Part shown: in pieces, positions 54,533-63,389 of the stretch | How positions within the stretch are numbered: position 1 is the stretch's first letter | Layout: the number at the start of each line of letters is the position of its first letter | Notes under the pieces: generated by a model | The model's input: only the letters and a program-made list of their open reading frames with translations | What the model was told of the DNA's origin: nothing | The model's database searches: none | Assembly (NCBI RefSeq): GCF_029946505.1 | Contig: NZ_JARZHG010000027.1 | Coordinates: 62,001-126,000 of the forward strand | Direction: 5' to 3' | DNA length: 64,000 nucleotides | DNA from: Polyangium sp. y55x31 | GTDB taxonomy: Bacteria > Myxococcota_A > Polyangia > Polyangiales > Polyangiaceae | Made by a program: the position numbers and the translations under genes

Positions 54533-54546
54533 GCCTTTCCAGAAAT

Positions 54547-54583
54547 GAGCCTGGATCCAGGCTCGGACAATATTCGTCCGAGC
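54547..54583 (+). promoter_or_regulatory. Two overlapping palindromes in an intergenic region
   Basis: GAGCCTGGATCCAGGCTC (54547-54564) is a perfect 18-bp palindrome. It shares its last GCTC with a second hairpin, GCTCGGAC-aatattc-GTCCGAGC (54561-54583). The two structures cannot form together, so the RNA could switch, or the DNA sites could be operators. Confidence 0.4.
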
Positions 54584-54662
54584 ATCTCCAAGTTCTCCAC
54601 ACCTGAACGCTTTCCGCGTGGTAGACGGACGAGCAGGCTCCTTTCGAGAGCCGCCCCGTCGA

Positions 54663-55412
54663 ATGTCCAGCGGCAAGCGTCACACTCCTCCGTCGGATCC
54701 AGCCTTTGGCCCCGCCAAGCGTGTGTCCGAGCTCGTCTCGGGCTCCGATCCGGAGGCGCAGAAGGCGCTCGCCGACCGGCACCTCGCGCGGGCGCGGCGG
54801 CCTCGTTCGGTCAAGACCATGCCTGCCGTGCGTCCGGCCGAGCGGGGTTCGGGGACGTATCTGCGTGTCGCCCCGACGCGCTCGCGCGTCCTCAACGCCT
54901 TCCTGCACGAGGCCGGCGTGGTCGGGCTGCTCTCGCCGGACGTCACGATCCTCGACGAGCAGGCGCTCGCCCCGCGCCTCGTCGAGGTCGCCCGGAAATA
55001 CCTCGCGCCCATGCTCGCCGCGGCCGGGAATGTCGAGGGCGCGCTGCGCATCGCCGCGGAGCTACCGCCGGTCACGACCGAGCGGGGCGCGCGCCTGGTC
55101 GTGCGTCGTGCGCTCTCCGCGCCGGGCCCGGTCGGCGTGTGCGCACGGGATTACGAGGAGCATCGGCGCAAGACGGGCGCCCCCGAACAGGACGACCTCG
55201 AAGGCCAGGCCATCCTCGCCGCGTTCGCCGGCCGTGTCGTGGCCCAGGCCGAGCGGCTCCTCGGCCCGCACGTGCGTGAAGAGGTGCAGGCCACATTGCG
55301 CAGCCTCGCGCCTCCCCGCACGGAGGGAAGGCCCGCGCGCAAGCCTTCGGTGCGAATGCCGGCGGCCGCGGGGCAGGGCGCGCCGGCCGACAAGAAACGC
55401 TCTCTCGGCTGA
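54663..55412 (+). CDS. Hypothetical protein
   Basis: A 249-residue protein from the ATG at 54663. The N-terminal third is basic and low-complexity; the middle (TRSRVLNAFLHEAGVVGLLSPDVTILD) is a hydrophobic helical stretch, and EALRI-type helices continue with LLGPHVREEVQATLRSL. No signal peptide and no known domain. It might be a small regulatory protein of the kinase upstream or unrelated. Confidence 0.5.
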   Translation: MSSGKRHTPPSDPAFGPAKRVSELVSGSDPEAQKALADRHLARARRPRSVKTMPAVRPAERGSGTYLRVAPTRSRVLNAFLHEAGVVGLLSPDVTILDEQALAPRLVEVARKYLAPMLAAAGNVEGALRIAAELPPVTTERGARLVVRRALSAPGPVGVCARDYEEHRRKTGAPEQDDLEGQAILAAFAGRVVAQAERLLGPHVREEVQATLRSLAPPRTEGRPARKPSVRMPAAAGQGAPADKKRSLG

Positions 55413-55445
55413 GCACATCGGTCCCCCATGGTAAAAGGGGGCTTC

Positions 55446-56162
55446 ATGGATCAGCGCGAGATCAGGTTTCCTTGCGACGACGGCTTTTCGATGCGGGGCA
55501 TCCTCACCCTGCCGGACGGGCCGGAGCCGCGGCCCGGGCTCTTGCTCATCTACGAGGTGTTCGGCCTGAACGAGGAGATGAAGCGCGTCGCGCGGGAGTT
55601 CGCCGAGGCGGGGTACGTCGTGCTGATCCCCGACCTCTTTCACCGCGGCCCCAAGTTCCTCTGCGTCGCGCGTGCGATTCGTTCGATCATCAAGCAACGT
55701 GGCCGCCCGCTCGAGGATCTCGACGCGGCGAGGCGGTATCTCGCGTCGCGGCCCGAGGTGTCTGCCGAGCGGCTCGGCGTGGTCGGGTTTTGCATGGGCG
55801 GCGGCTTCGCGATCGTGCTCGCGATGCGGGGCCATTACAAGGCCGTTGCACCTTTCTATGGCGAGGTCCCCGAGGATCTGCCGAGCGCGTGCCCGACGGT
55901 GGCGAGCTTCGGCGGGCGCGACGAGCCTTTGCGCGACGCGCCCGCGCGCTTGCGGCGGAGCCTCGACAAGCTCGGCGTCCCCGCGGACATCAAGGTCTAC
56001 GAGGACGCGGGGCATTCGTTCTACACGCGCACCGAGGGCGCGATTCTCCAGAAGATCGGCCCGCTCCTGCCGATGCACGCCGGCTATCACGAGCCCTCCG
56101 CGCTCGACGCGAAGGAGCGCGTCCTCACGTTCTTCCGCGAACATCTCGACGGCGGCGTATGA
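55446..56162 (+). CDS. Dienelactone hydrolase family protein
   Basis: A 238-residue alpha/beta hydrolase. The ATG at 55446 is chosen because the conserved beginning (REIRFPCDDGFSMRGIL) starts there. The nucleophile motif is GFCMGGG, with Cys as in dienelactone hydrolases, followed by GGRDEP (Asp) and DAGHSF (His). Such enzymes cleave dienelactone or related esters; the real substrate is unknown. It is followed by the V4R-STAS genes. Confidence 0.85.
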   Translation: MDQREIRFPCDDGFSMRGILTLPDGPEPRPGLLLIYEVFGLNEEMKRVAREFAEAGYVVLIPDLFHRGPKFLCVARAIRSIIKQRGRPLEDLDAARRYLASRPEVSAERLGVVGFCMGGGFAIVLAMRGHYKAVAPFYGEVPEDLPSACPTVASFGGRDEPLRDAPARLRRSLDKLGVPADIKVYEDAGHSFYTRTEGAILQKIGPLLPMHAGYHEPSALDAKERVLTFFREHLDGGV

Positions 56163-56248
56163 CGGAACGTAACGAAGCAACGAATTGACCTGTTTCTCGA
56201 TGCGGAAAATCCTATGTGAGGTTATGTTGCCCCACGAAGGAGCCTTGC

Positions 56249-57322
56249 ATGCATTCGAAGCTTCAGGTCGCCGGCATCGACATCGAGTGGAGGGAGGACG
56301 AGGGTCTTTGTTTGTGGGCCGGCGCCCCGGTGATGACGGCGTGGATCGAGAGCACCATGGCGGGGATGCTCGCGACGTTCCAGAAAATGGTCGGGGCTGA
56401 GCGCTTCGAGCTCGCGATGCAGCAGGGAGGGCGCGACAGCATCGGCGGGGACTGGGGCGTGATTGCGTCGGCGCCGACGTTCGAGGAGGGTTTCCAGAGG
56501 CTCTCGGGGGTCGCGGCGGCGGCGGGCTGGGGGCGCTGGGAGCTCGTCTCGATCGACCTCGCCGCGCGCGAGGCCCGGGTGCGGATCTACAACAACTGGG
56601 AATCGATCGCGCAGCGCGCGATCGGGGTTTCCTGGGGTGCGTCCTTCGTCGCGGGCAAGCTCGCCGGGATTTTCCAGCGCCATTTCAGGGTGCCGACCTG
56701 CTGGGCCGAGCAGACGGCGTTCGTGACGGACGGCGAGACCTGCGACGAATTCATCGTGCGGCCCTCGAACCGGACGCTCGAAGATCGGCTCGACGCGCTC
56801 TTTCAATCGGATCAGGTCACGAAGGCGGACCTCGCGGTGGCGCTCGAGCGCGTGCGCAAGGAGGTCGAGGAGCGCTCGCTGGCCGAGCGCGAGCTGCGGG
56901 AAAAACTCGATCTCATCGCGCGGCAGGAGGAGGCGATCCGGGCGCTCTCGACGCCGATCATCGAGGTCTGGGACGGCGTGCTCACGCTGCCGCTCTTCGG
57001 GGTGGTCGACACGCGGCGCGCGGCCGAGATGATGGAGCGGCTGCTCGACGCGATCACGCATAAAGGCGCGCGGACCGCGATCATCGATTTGACGGGCGTC
57101 GACACGATCGACGCGGAGACGGCCGATCACATCGGGCGGCTCGTGCGCGCGGCGGAGCTCGTCGGCGCGAAATGCGTCATCACGGGCATTCGCCCCGCGG
57201 TGGCGCAGACGATGGTCGAAATCGGGATCGATCTCACGAAAATCGCGACGCTTTCGACGCTGCGCGAGGCATTGCGCCGTTTCACGCGCCCGGCGAATTC
57301 GCAAAAGCCGAAAAATTCCTGA
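56249..57322 (+). CDS. V4R-STAS sensor, first of two paralogues
   Basis: A 357-residue soluble protein. An AGGAG motif lies 7 nt before the ATG. The N-terminal part (about 10-175) has the layout of the V4R/hydrocarbon-binding sensor fold (AGWGRWELVSIDLAAREARV, then AGKLAGIFQRHFRVPTCWAE). A charged helix (DLAVALERVRKEVEERSLAE) leads to a STAS domain of RsbR type (STPIIEVWDGVLTLPLFGVVD and AIIDLTGVDTID). RsbR sensors control stressosome complexes through RsbT; none is nearby. The next gene is its close paralogue. Confidence 0.85.
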   Translation: MHSKLQVAGIDIEWREDEGLCLWAGAPVMTAWIESTMAGMLATFQKMVGAERFELAMQQGGRDSIGGDWGVIASAPTFEEGFQRLSGVAAAAGWGRWELVSIDLAAREARVRIYNNWESIAQRAIGVSWGASFVAGKLAGIFQRHFRVPTCWAEQTAFVTDGETCDEFIVRPSNRTLEDRLDALFQSDQVTKADLAVALERVRKEVEERSLAERELREKLDLIARQEEAIRALSTPIIEVWDGVLTLPLFGVVDTRRAAEMMERLLDAITHKGARTAIIDLTGVDTIDAETADHIGRLVRAAELVGAKCVITGIRPAVAQTMVEIGIDLTKIATLSTLREALRRFTRPANSQKPKNS

Positions 57323-57323
57323 C

Positions 57324-57340
57324 CACGCGGACGCCGCGTG
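57324..57340 (+). terminator. Short GC hairpin after the first V4R-STAS gene
   Basis: CACGCGG-acg-CCGCGTG is a 7-bp stem starting 2 bp after the stop codon. It is compact and lacks a T-run, so termination is uncertain. The rest of the 214-bp gap to the paralogue holds nothing recognisable. Confidence 0.4.
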
Positions 57341-57536
57341 AGCGCCCGCGCCTCGCTCTGGCGGAGGCACGTCTCTTCCGTTTTCCAGGCACACGGTCAC
57401 GATTGCAGATCTGCGTCAGCGCGTTGTCGCCGAGGGTCGGCGTATGGCGCTACGCTATGGCTGAAACTTTGTTTTTGCTGGCTTGATTTCGGCATCCGCG
57501 ATACGCTCGTCCGTCATTGCGAGGTGAGTCCGAAAG

Positions 57537-58601
57537 ATGGGCGACAAGTTTCGTGTCGGGGGGATAGACGTCGAGTGGGACGCCGGCAAAGGCGTGTGCA
57601 CCTGGGCCGGCGCTCCCGCTGTGACGATGTGGACCAAGTCGTCCGTCGCAGGGCTCTTGTCCGGCTTTCACCGGATGGTGGGCACCGAGCGGTTCCGGCT
57701 CGCGCTCCATGGCGGCGGCCGCGACAGCACGGAGGAAGATTGGGCCGTCATTGCCGCGGAGCCCACGTTCGAAAAGGGCTTCGAGGCGCTCGGCGCGATC
57801 GCCTGTTCGGCGGGCTGGGGGCGCTGGGAGCTCGTCTCCGCCGACCTGAAGACCCGCGAGGCGCGCGTCCGGGTCCACAATGGCTGGGAGTCCATCGCGC
57901 AGCGCGCGATCGAGGCCGATTGGGGCTCTGCATACGTGGGCGGCAAGTTCGCCGGACTTTTCCAGCGTTATTTCGGGGTGCCTTCCTGCTGGGCCGAGCA
58001 GACGGCGTTCGCTGCCCGGGGTGACGCGTACGACGAGTTCGTCATTCGGCCCTCGGAGAGGAGCCTCGAAGATCGGCTCGACGCGCTCTTTCATTCGGAC
58101 CAGGCCACGAAGGCGGACCTCGCGGTGGCGCTCGAGCGCGTGCGCAAGGAGGTCGAGGAGCGCTCCGTGGCCGAGCGCGAGCTGCGGGAAAAACTCGAGC
58201 TCATCGCGCGGCAGGAGGAGGCGATCCGGGCGCTCTCGACGCCGATCATCGAGGTCTGGGACGGCGTGCTTTCGCTGCCGCTCTTCGGCGTGGTCGATAG
58301 CCAGCGCGCCGCCGAGATGATGGAGCGGCTGCTCGACGCGATCACGCAAAAAGGCGCGACGTACGCGATCATCGATCTCACGGGCGTCGATATCGTGGAT
58401 ACCTCGACGGCCGATCACATCGGGCGGCTCGTGCGCGCGGCCGAGCTGCTCGGCGCGCGCTGCATCATCACGGGCATTCGTCCAGCGGTCGCGCAGACGA
58501 TGGTGCAAATCGGGATCGATCTCACGAAGATCATCACGCTCTCGACGCTGCGCGAGGCGCTCCGGCGCTGCATGCGTTCGAGCGAGGCGGGTCGCAAGTA
58601 G
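57537..58601 (+). CDS. V4R-STAS sensor, second paralogue
   Basis: A 354-residue paralogue of the preceding gene with the same domain order. The linker and STAS domain are about 88 percent identical in protein and nearly identical in DNA over some stretches, while the V4R part is only about 55 percent identical (my estimate by eye). The STAS signature is AIIDLTGVDIVD. The difference suggests that the sensory part diverged or was exchanged while the output stayed the same. It ends 95 bp before glutathione reductase. Confidence 0.85.
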   Translation: MGDKFRVGGIDVEWDAGKGVCTWAGAPAVTMWTKSSVAGLLSGFHRMVGTERFRLALHGGGRDSTEEDWAVIAAEPTFEKGFEALGAIACSAGWGRWELVSADLKTREARVRVHNGWESIAQRAIEADWGSAYVGGKFAGLFQRYFGVPSCWAEQTAFAARGDAYDEFVIRPSERSLEDRLDALFHSDQATKADLAVALERVRKEVEERSVAERELREKLELIARQEEAIRALSTPIIEVWDGVLSLPLFGVVDSQRAAEMMERLLDAITQKGATYAIIDLTGVDIVDTSTADHIGRLVRAAELLGARCIITGIRPAVAQTMVQIGIDLTKIITLSTLREALRRCMRSSEAGRK

Positions 58602-58696
58602 AGGCCGGTCCGGTCGGGCGAGCCGAACCTCATCCCGAAACGAGCATCGCGCGCCGGCCCTTCCTCCCGCATACTTGCCCCCGAGGAGGCCCCGCG

Positions 58697-60073
58697 ATGA
58701 CCACGTTCGACTTCGATCTCTTCACCATCGGCGCAGGCTCGGGCGGCGTGGCGGGGAGCCGCAGGTCGGCTTCGTACGGCGCGCGCGTCGCGATCTGCGA
58801 GGCGCGCCGCGTGGGCGGCACCTGCGTCCTGCGCGGCTGCGTGCCGAAGAAGCTGCTCGTGTACGGCGCGCACGTGGCCGAGGAGCTCGAAGACGCGCGT
58901 GGGTTCGGCTGGACGTTCGGCGAGGCCAAGCTCGACTGGGCGAAGCTCATCGAGGCGAAGGATCGCGAGCTCGATCGGCTGAACGGCATCTACGTGCGCA
59001 TGCTGCGGGACGCGGGCGTGACGACGATCGAGGGGTTCGCGCGGATCGTCGGTCCACATACGGTCGACGTCGGCGGCAAGCGCTACACGGCGCGGCACAT
59101 CCTCATCGCGACGGGCAGCCGGCCCGTGCGGCCCGACATCCCGGGCAAGGAGCTCGGCATTTCCTCGGACGAGGCGCTCGACCTGCCGTACGTGCCGCGC
59201 CGCGTGCTCGTCGTGGGCGGCGGCTACATCGGCGTGGAGTTCGCGGGGGTCTGGCGCGCCGCGGGCGCGGAGGTGACGCTCGCGCTGCGCGGAGACAACG
59301 TGCTGCGCGGCTTCGATCAGGACGTGCGCGAGTCCGTGGCCGAGGGCATGCAGAAGCGCGGCATCAAGATCCTGCGCGAGACGATCCTCCGGAGCGTGGC
59401 GAGGGAAGCCGACGGTTTGTCCGTGCGCCTCGCGGGCGGCGAGATCGTGGAGACGGACGTCGTCTTGTTCGCCACGGGTCGCGCGCCGAACACGGACGGT
59501 CTCGGCCTCGAGGACGTGGGCGTGGCCCTCGACGAGGTGCGCGCGATCAAGGTCGACTCGTATTCGCGGACGAGCGTGCCGAGCATCTTCGCGGTCGGGG
59601 ACGTGACGGACCGGATCAACCTGACGCCGGTGGCCATCGCGGAGGCGCGGGCCGTGGCGGAGACGCTGTTCCGCGACCGGCCGACCGAGATGGACCACGA
59701 GAACGTGCCGAGCGCGGTGTTCTCGCAGCCGCCGGTGGGCACGGTGGGCCTGCCGGAGCACGAGGCGCGGCGGCGGTACGGCAAGATCGACGTCTACCGT
59801 GCGCGCTTCCGTCCGATGAAGCACACGCTCTCGGGGCGGGACGAGCGGACGATGATGAAGCTCGTCGTGGATCGGGCGACGCAGAAGGTCGTCGGCGCGC
59901 ACATGGTGGGCGCGGACGCGCCGGAGATCATCCAGGGCGTGGCCATTGCGGTCAAATGCGGCGCGACGAAGGCGCAATTCGACGCGACGGTCGGCATTCA
60001 CCCGACGGCCGCGGAGGAGTTCGTCACGATGCGTGATCCGATTCCGGATCCGGGGCCGATGACGGGCGATTGA
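58697..60073 (+). CDS. gor: Glutathione-disulfide reductase
   Basis: A 458-residue FAD/NADPH-dependent disulfide reductase. FAD motif GAGSGGVAGSRR, redox-active disulfide GGTCVLRGCVPKK (Cys43 and Cys48), NADPH-binding GGGYIGVEFAGVWR, and the C-terminal catalytic HPTAAEEF. The IRGCVPKK-type motif separates glutathione reductases from dihydrolipoamide dehydrogenases. It would keep glutathione reduced in the cytoplasm. Confidence 0.92.
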   Translation: MTTFDFDLFTIGAGSGGVAGSRRSASYGARVAICEARRVGGTCVLRGCVPKKLLVYGAHVAEELEDARGFGWTFGEAKLDWAKLIEAKDRELDRLNGIYVRMLRDAGVTTIEGFARIVGPHTVDVGGKRYTARHILIATGSRPVRPDIPGKELGISSDEALDLPYVPRRVLVVGGGYIGVEFAGVWRAAGAEVTLALRGDNVLRGFDQDVRESVAEGMQKRGIKILRETILRSVAREADGLSVRLAGGEIVETDVVLFATGRAPNTDGLGLEDVGVALDEVRAIKVDSYSRTSVPSIFAVGDVTDRINLTPVAIAEARAVAETLFRDRPTEMDHENVPSAVFSQPPVGTVGLPEHEARRRYGKIDVYRARFRPMKHTLSGRDERTMMKLVVDRATQKVVGAHMVGADAPEIIQGVAIAVKCGATKAQFDATVGIHPTAAEEFVTMRDPIPDPGPMTGD

Positions 60074-60080
60074 GAGGTTT

Positions 60081-61361
60081 TCAGCGCGACGCGAAGAACG
60101 CCGCGGCGACCACGGCCACGATCGCGATGACGGCGAGCGTGTAATTGATGGCGCTCGGCTTCTTCTCGGGCGCGCGCCGCGCGGAGGTGGCCAGTTCGTC
60201 GCCCCGCGCCTTTTTCTTTTTCTTGCGCGCCTCTGCGACCGGCGGAGCCTTTTCCGGAGCCTTCTCCGCGTCCGCTTTCTCGCTCGGTTTGTCCGGGGGG
60301 CGCACCGTGACCGGGGGCGGCGGCGGCGTGATCTTCCTCGAACGAACGGCCGCTTCCTCGACGGGCTCGCTCGAAATGGACAGCGCGTCGAGCGCCTCGA
60401 TCACCGCGGCCGCGTTCTGGAATCGCTCGTAGGGGTCCTTTTCGAGCAGCTTCTTCACGAGCGGCTCGAGCTCGGCGGGGATCTTCACGTCCGGCGCGCG
60501 CACCGAAAACGGCGGCGGCGGCGTCGTGCGGTGGTGCGAGAACATCTCGACCGGATCGGTCGAGTCGAACGGGTGTTTGCCCGTCAGCATCTCGTACATC
60601 ATCACGCCGAGCGCGTAGAGGTCCGCGCGCTCGTCGACCGCGTCCATGCCGTGCGCCGCCTCGGGCGCGAGGTAGTTGATCGTCCCGAAGATCACGCCGA
60701 CGCCGGTGAGGCGCGAGGGCGGCCGGCCCTCCTTGGGCACCGTGAGCGGGAGCTTGCCGACCGAGACCTTCGCGAAGCCGAAGTCGATGAGCTTCGCCAC
60801 GAAGCCCGCTTCGAGCATCACGTTCCGCGGCTTCAAGTCCCGATGCACGATGCCGAGCTCGTGCGCGGCTTGCAGGCCGCACAGGATCTGCCGCGCGACG
60901 TGCACGACGAGGCGCGGCTTCATCGGGCCTTCGCGGATCACCTCGGCGAGGTTTTTCCCTTCGACGTACTCGAGGATCAGGAAGTACGAGCCGTCGTCGA
61001 GCTTCCCGAAGTCGGTCGCGTGGGCGATGTTCGGGTTGTCGATGTGCGCGCCGACGAGGGCCTCGCGCTCGAAGCGCGCCACGATCTCGGGGTTGTCGTC
61101 GCTCTCGGGGTGCAGGATCTTCACGGCGACGCGCTTGTGCATGAGCACGTGCTCGCCGAGGTAGACGGCGCCCATGCCGCCCATCGCCAGGAGATCGAGG
61201 ATGCGGTAGCGCTCCGAGATCGTCTGGCCGATGAGGTCCCGCGCGCGTTCGAGCGCTTTTTGATGGGCCTCGGCGTTCGCCTGGTCGACGTCGACCGGCT
61301 GTTCCGCCTCGGTTTCGTGGTCGATCTCGATGGACTGCGCGCTCTCTTCGGTAGGCGACAT
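60081..61361 (-). CDS. Ser/Thr protein kinase, C-terminally anchored
   Basis: A 426-residue kinase. The catalytic domain (about 45-315) has MGGMGAVYLGEH (Gly loop), VAVKILHP (Lys), HRDLKPRNVMLE, LIDFGFAKVS (DFG) and YLAPEAAHGMD. A Pro/Lys-rich linker follows, and the protein ends in one membrane helix (INYTLAVIAIVAVVAAAFF), so the kinase domain is cytoplasmic and membrane-bound. It follows the other kinase by 6 bp and is cotranscribed with it. It is convergent with gor. Confidence 0.9.
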   Translation of the reverse strand: MSPTEESAQSIEIDHETEAEQPVDVDQANAEAHQKALERARDLIGQTISERYRILDLLAMGGMGAVYLGEHVLMHKRVAVKILHPESDDNPEIVARFEREALVGAHIDNPNIAHATDFGKLDDGSYFLILEYVEGKNLAEVIREGPMKPRLVVHVARQILCGLQAAHELGIVHRDLKPRNVMLEAGFVAKLIDFGFAKVSVGKLPLTVPKEGRPPSRLTGVGVIFGTINYLAPEAAHGMDAVDERADLYALGVMMYEMLTGKHPFDSTDPVEMFSHHRTTPPPPFSVRAPDVKIPAELEPLVKKLLEKDPYERFQNAAAVIEALDALSISSEPVEEAAVRSRKITPPPPPVTVRPPDKPSEKADAEKAPEKAPPVAEARKKKKKARGDELATSARRAPEKKPSAINYTLAVIAIVAVVAAAFFASR

Positions 61362-61367
61362 GCGGGG

Positions 61368-62261
61368 CTAGCCGGGTAGGCGGAAGGTTTGTCGCACCCG
61401 ATCGGCGCTCGGGCCTTTGCCGTTCATCATCACGCGGATGAGGTCGTTCCACAACGTGGGGATGTACGGGTAACGCTGGTTCGGATCGGCCGCGAGCGCG
61501 CGCGCCGCCCACGCGTCGATCTCGGGGGCGAGGTCGGGCCTTCGCTGGGCGAGCTCGGGGCGCGGCGCGGTCGTCACGGCGAGGGAGAGGTCCGCGAGGG
61601 AGTCGCCCGAAAACGGCGTTTGTCCGGCGAGCGCGCGGAAGACGAGGGCGCCGAAGGCGTAGACGTCGGCGCGATGATCGAGCGGCTCGCCGCGCCACGC
61701 CTCGGGCGCGACGTAGTTCGGCGAGCCATCCGGCTTGTTCTCGGCCGTGAGCGCCTCGAAGCCGACGACCTGCGCGAGGCCGAAATCGAGGATGCGCATG
61801 CCGCCGCCGCGCTCGGGCGAGAGGAGGAAGAGGTTTGCCGGTTTGACGTCGCGGTGGACGATGCCGAGCGCATGCGCGGCGTGGAGCGCGCGCGCGATCG
61901 GATCGAGGAGCGTGAGCAGATTGTACGAGCTCAAACGATCGCCGAAGCACTCCAGATCCTGGAGGTGCGCTTCGAAGGTCTCGCCTTCGAGCCGCTCCAT
62001 GACCACGTACAAGGCGCCCTCGGGGTCGGTCCCGCATGCGTGGATGCGCGCGACGCTCGTGCCCCAGAGCGACGCGAGGGACTGGGCCTCGCGGAAGAGG
62101 CGTGCGGGGAGCTCTGGGTCGTCCTTCACCTGCTTGCGCAGGAGCTTGAGCGCGACCTCGGTGCCGGTTTGCTGGTCCTCGGCCCGGTACACGACGCCAT
62201 GACTCCCGCGGCCGAGCTCCTCCCCGAGCTTGTAGCGGCCATCGAGCGTCTCGCCTTCCAT
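61368..62261 (-). CDS. Ser/Thr protein kinase (soluble)
   Basis: A 297-residue kinase: GRGSHGVVYRAED (Gly loop), VALKLLRKQ (Lys), HRDVKPANLFLL, ILDFGLAQVVG (DFG) and YVAPEAWRGE. The C-terminal lobe is complete and the protein ends shortly after it. As in the pair at 45-47 kb, a soluble kinase is followed by a kinase with a C-terminal anchor. Confidence 0.9.
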   Translation of the reverse strand: MEGETLDGRYKLGEELGRGSHGVVYRAEDQQTGTEVALKLLRKQVKDDPELPARLFREAQSLASLWGTSVARIHACGTDPEGALYVVMERLEGETFEAHLQDLECFGDRLSSYNLLTLLDPIARALHAAHALGIVHRDVKPANLFLLSPERGGGMRILDFGLAQVVGFEALTAENKPDGSPNYVAPEAWRGEPLDHRADVYAFGALVFRALAGQTPFSGDSLADLSLAVTTAPRPELAQRRPDLAPEIDAWAARALAADPNQRYPYIPTLWNDLIRVMMNGKGPSADRVRQTFRLPG

Positions 62262-62408
62262 GGGTTCCCGAGGAGCAATCTACCCGTTCCCTCCCGCGGA
62301 AGGCATCTTTTCGCGGAACGTTCCGGTCCGGGCCGGTCGATCGACAGAGAGGCGTGGGGACCGTCGTCTCTTTGCCCGGGGGCGGGGGGCGATGCTACGG
62401 GAAGGGCC

Positions 62409-63389
62409 GTGAAGAGCGCGGTCCCGGAGAACGCCGCGAAGAGCGCGGGCCTCGAAGAGGCCGTGGCGCGTTTCGTGCGCCACCTCGGCGAGGAGCGTCG
62501 AGCGTCGCCGCATACCGTGGCCGCGTACCGTCGAGACCTTGCCCAGCTCGTCGCCCACGTACAGGAGCGTCGCGGGCGTGTACGAGGTCCCGGCGATCTC
62601 GACGTGTTCGTGCTTCGAGGTTTCCTCGGGCAGCTCGCCCGGACGCACGCGCCGCCCTCGATCGGCAGGAAGATCGCCGCGGTGCGAGCTTTCCTGCGAT
62701 GGCTCGAGCGGCGTGGGGAGATCCAGAAGAACCCGGCAGCCGAGCTCGAGCTGCCGAAGGCGCGGCGGCCGCTGCCGACGTTCGTCAACGCGGACGCCGC
62801 TGCGGAGGTCGTCGAGGCGCCCGACGAGGCGACGGCGGAAGGGCAGCGGGATCGGGCGATCCTGGAGGTGCTCTACGGCTCGGGGCTCCGCGTGTCGGAG
62901 CTCGTGGGGCTCGACGTCGGCGACGTGGACATGGAGGCGGACGGGGGACGGGCGCGTGTGCTCGGCAAGGGGCGCAAGGAGCGGATCGTGCCGTTCGGCT
63001 CGCATGCACGCGCGGCGCTCGTGCGATGGCTCGGGCGGCGCGAGGAGCTCCGGAACCCGAAGACGGGCGCGCTCGACGAGCGAGCGCTCTTCGTGTCGCG
63101 GCTCGGTCGGCGCATCAGCGTGCGGCAAGTGCAGCACCTCGTGCATCGGTACGGCGCGCTCGGCGCGGGTCGCGCAGACCTGCACCCGCACGCGCTCCGG
63201 CACACGTTCGCCACGCACCTGCTCGACGGCGGCGCGGATCTGCGGGCGATCCAGAAGATGCTCGGGCACGCGAGCCTGTCGACGACGCAAAGGTACGCGC
63301 ACGTCTCGATCGATCACCTGACGAAGGTGTATGACGCGGCGCACCCGCTCGCGAAGAGAGGCGCGCCGCGCGCTCGCAACAAGGGATGA
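62409..63389 (+). CDS. XerC/XerD-type tyrosine recombinase
   Basis: A 326-residue integrase-family protein from a GTG at 62409. The N-terminal SAM-like domain (VARFVRHLGEERRASPHTV) and catalytic domain are full length. Catalytic residues: Arg161 (GSGLRVSEL), Lys in GKGRKERIVP, His261 and Arg264 (HALRHTF), His287 (LGHASL) and the nucleophile Tyr296 (TTQRYAHV). The size and motifs match XerC/XerD, which resolves chromosome dimers at dif. Whether it is XerC or XerD is not decided; its context (overlap with a membrane gene) is not that of a phage integrase. Confidence 0.88.
   Translation: MKSAVPENAAKSAGLEEAVARFVRHLGEERRASPHTVAAYRRDLAQLVAHVQERRGRVRGPGDLDVFVLRGFLGQLARTHAPPSIGRKIAAVRAFLRWLERRGEIQKNPAAELELPKARRPLPTFVNADAAAEVVEAPDEATAEGQRDRAILEVLYGSGLRVSELVGLDVGDVDMEADGGRARVLGKGRKERIVPFGSHARAALVRWLGRREELRNPKTGALDERALFVSRLGRRISVRQVQHLVHRYGALGAGRADLHPHALRHTFATHLLDGGADLRAIQKMLGHASLSTTQRYAHVSIDHLTKVYDAAHPLAKRGAPRARNKG

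Noticed and set aside
56186-56215. TTGACC with AATCCT at 17-bp spacing upstream of the first V4R-STAS gene was considered as a promoter.
   Set aside because: The -10 box matches only two of six bases.
57450-57490. TGGCTGAAACTTTGT upstream of the second V4R-STAS gene was considered as a sigma-54 promoter.
   Set aside because: The GG is present, but the required GC at -12 is GT, and no upstream activator site is visible.
62409-63389. The tyrosine recombinase was considered as the integrase of a mobile element.
   Set aside because: Its size, motifs and full set of catalytic residues fit XerC/XerD, no attachment repeats were seen and the flanking genes look chromosomal.
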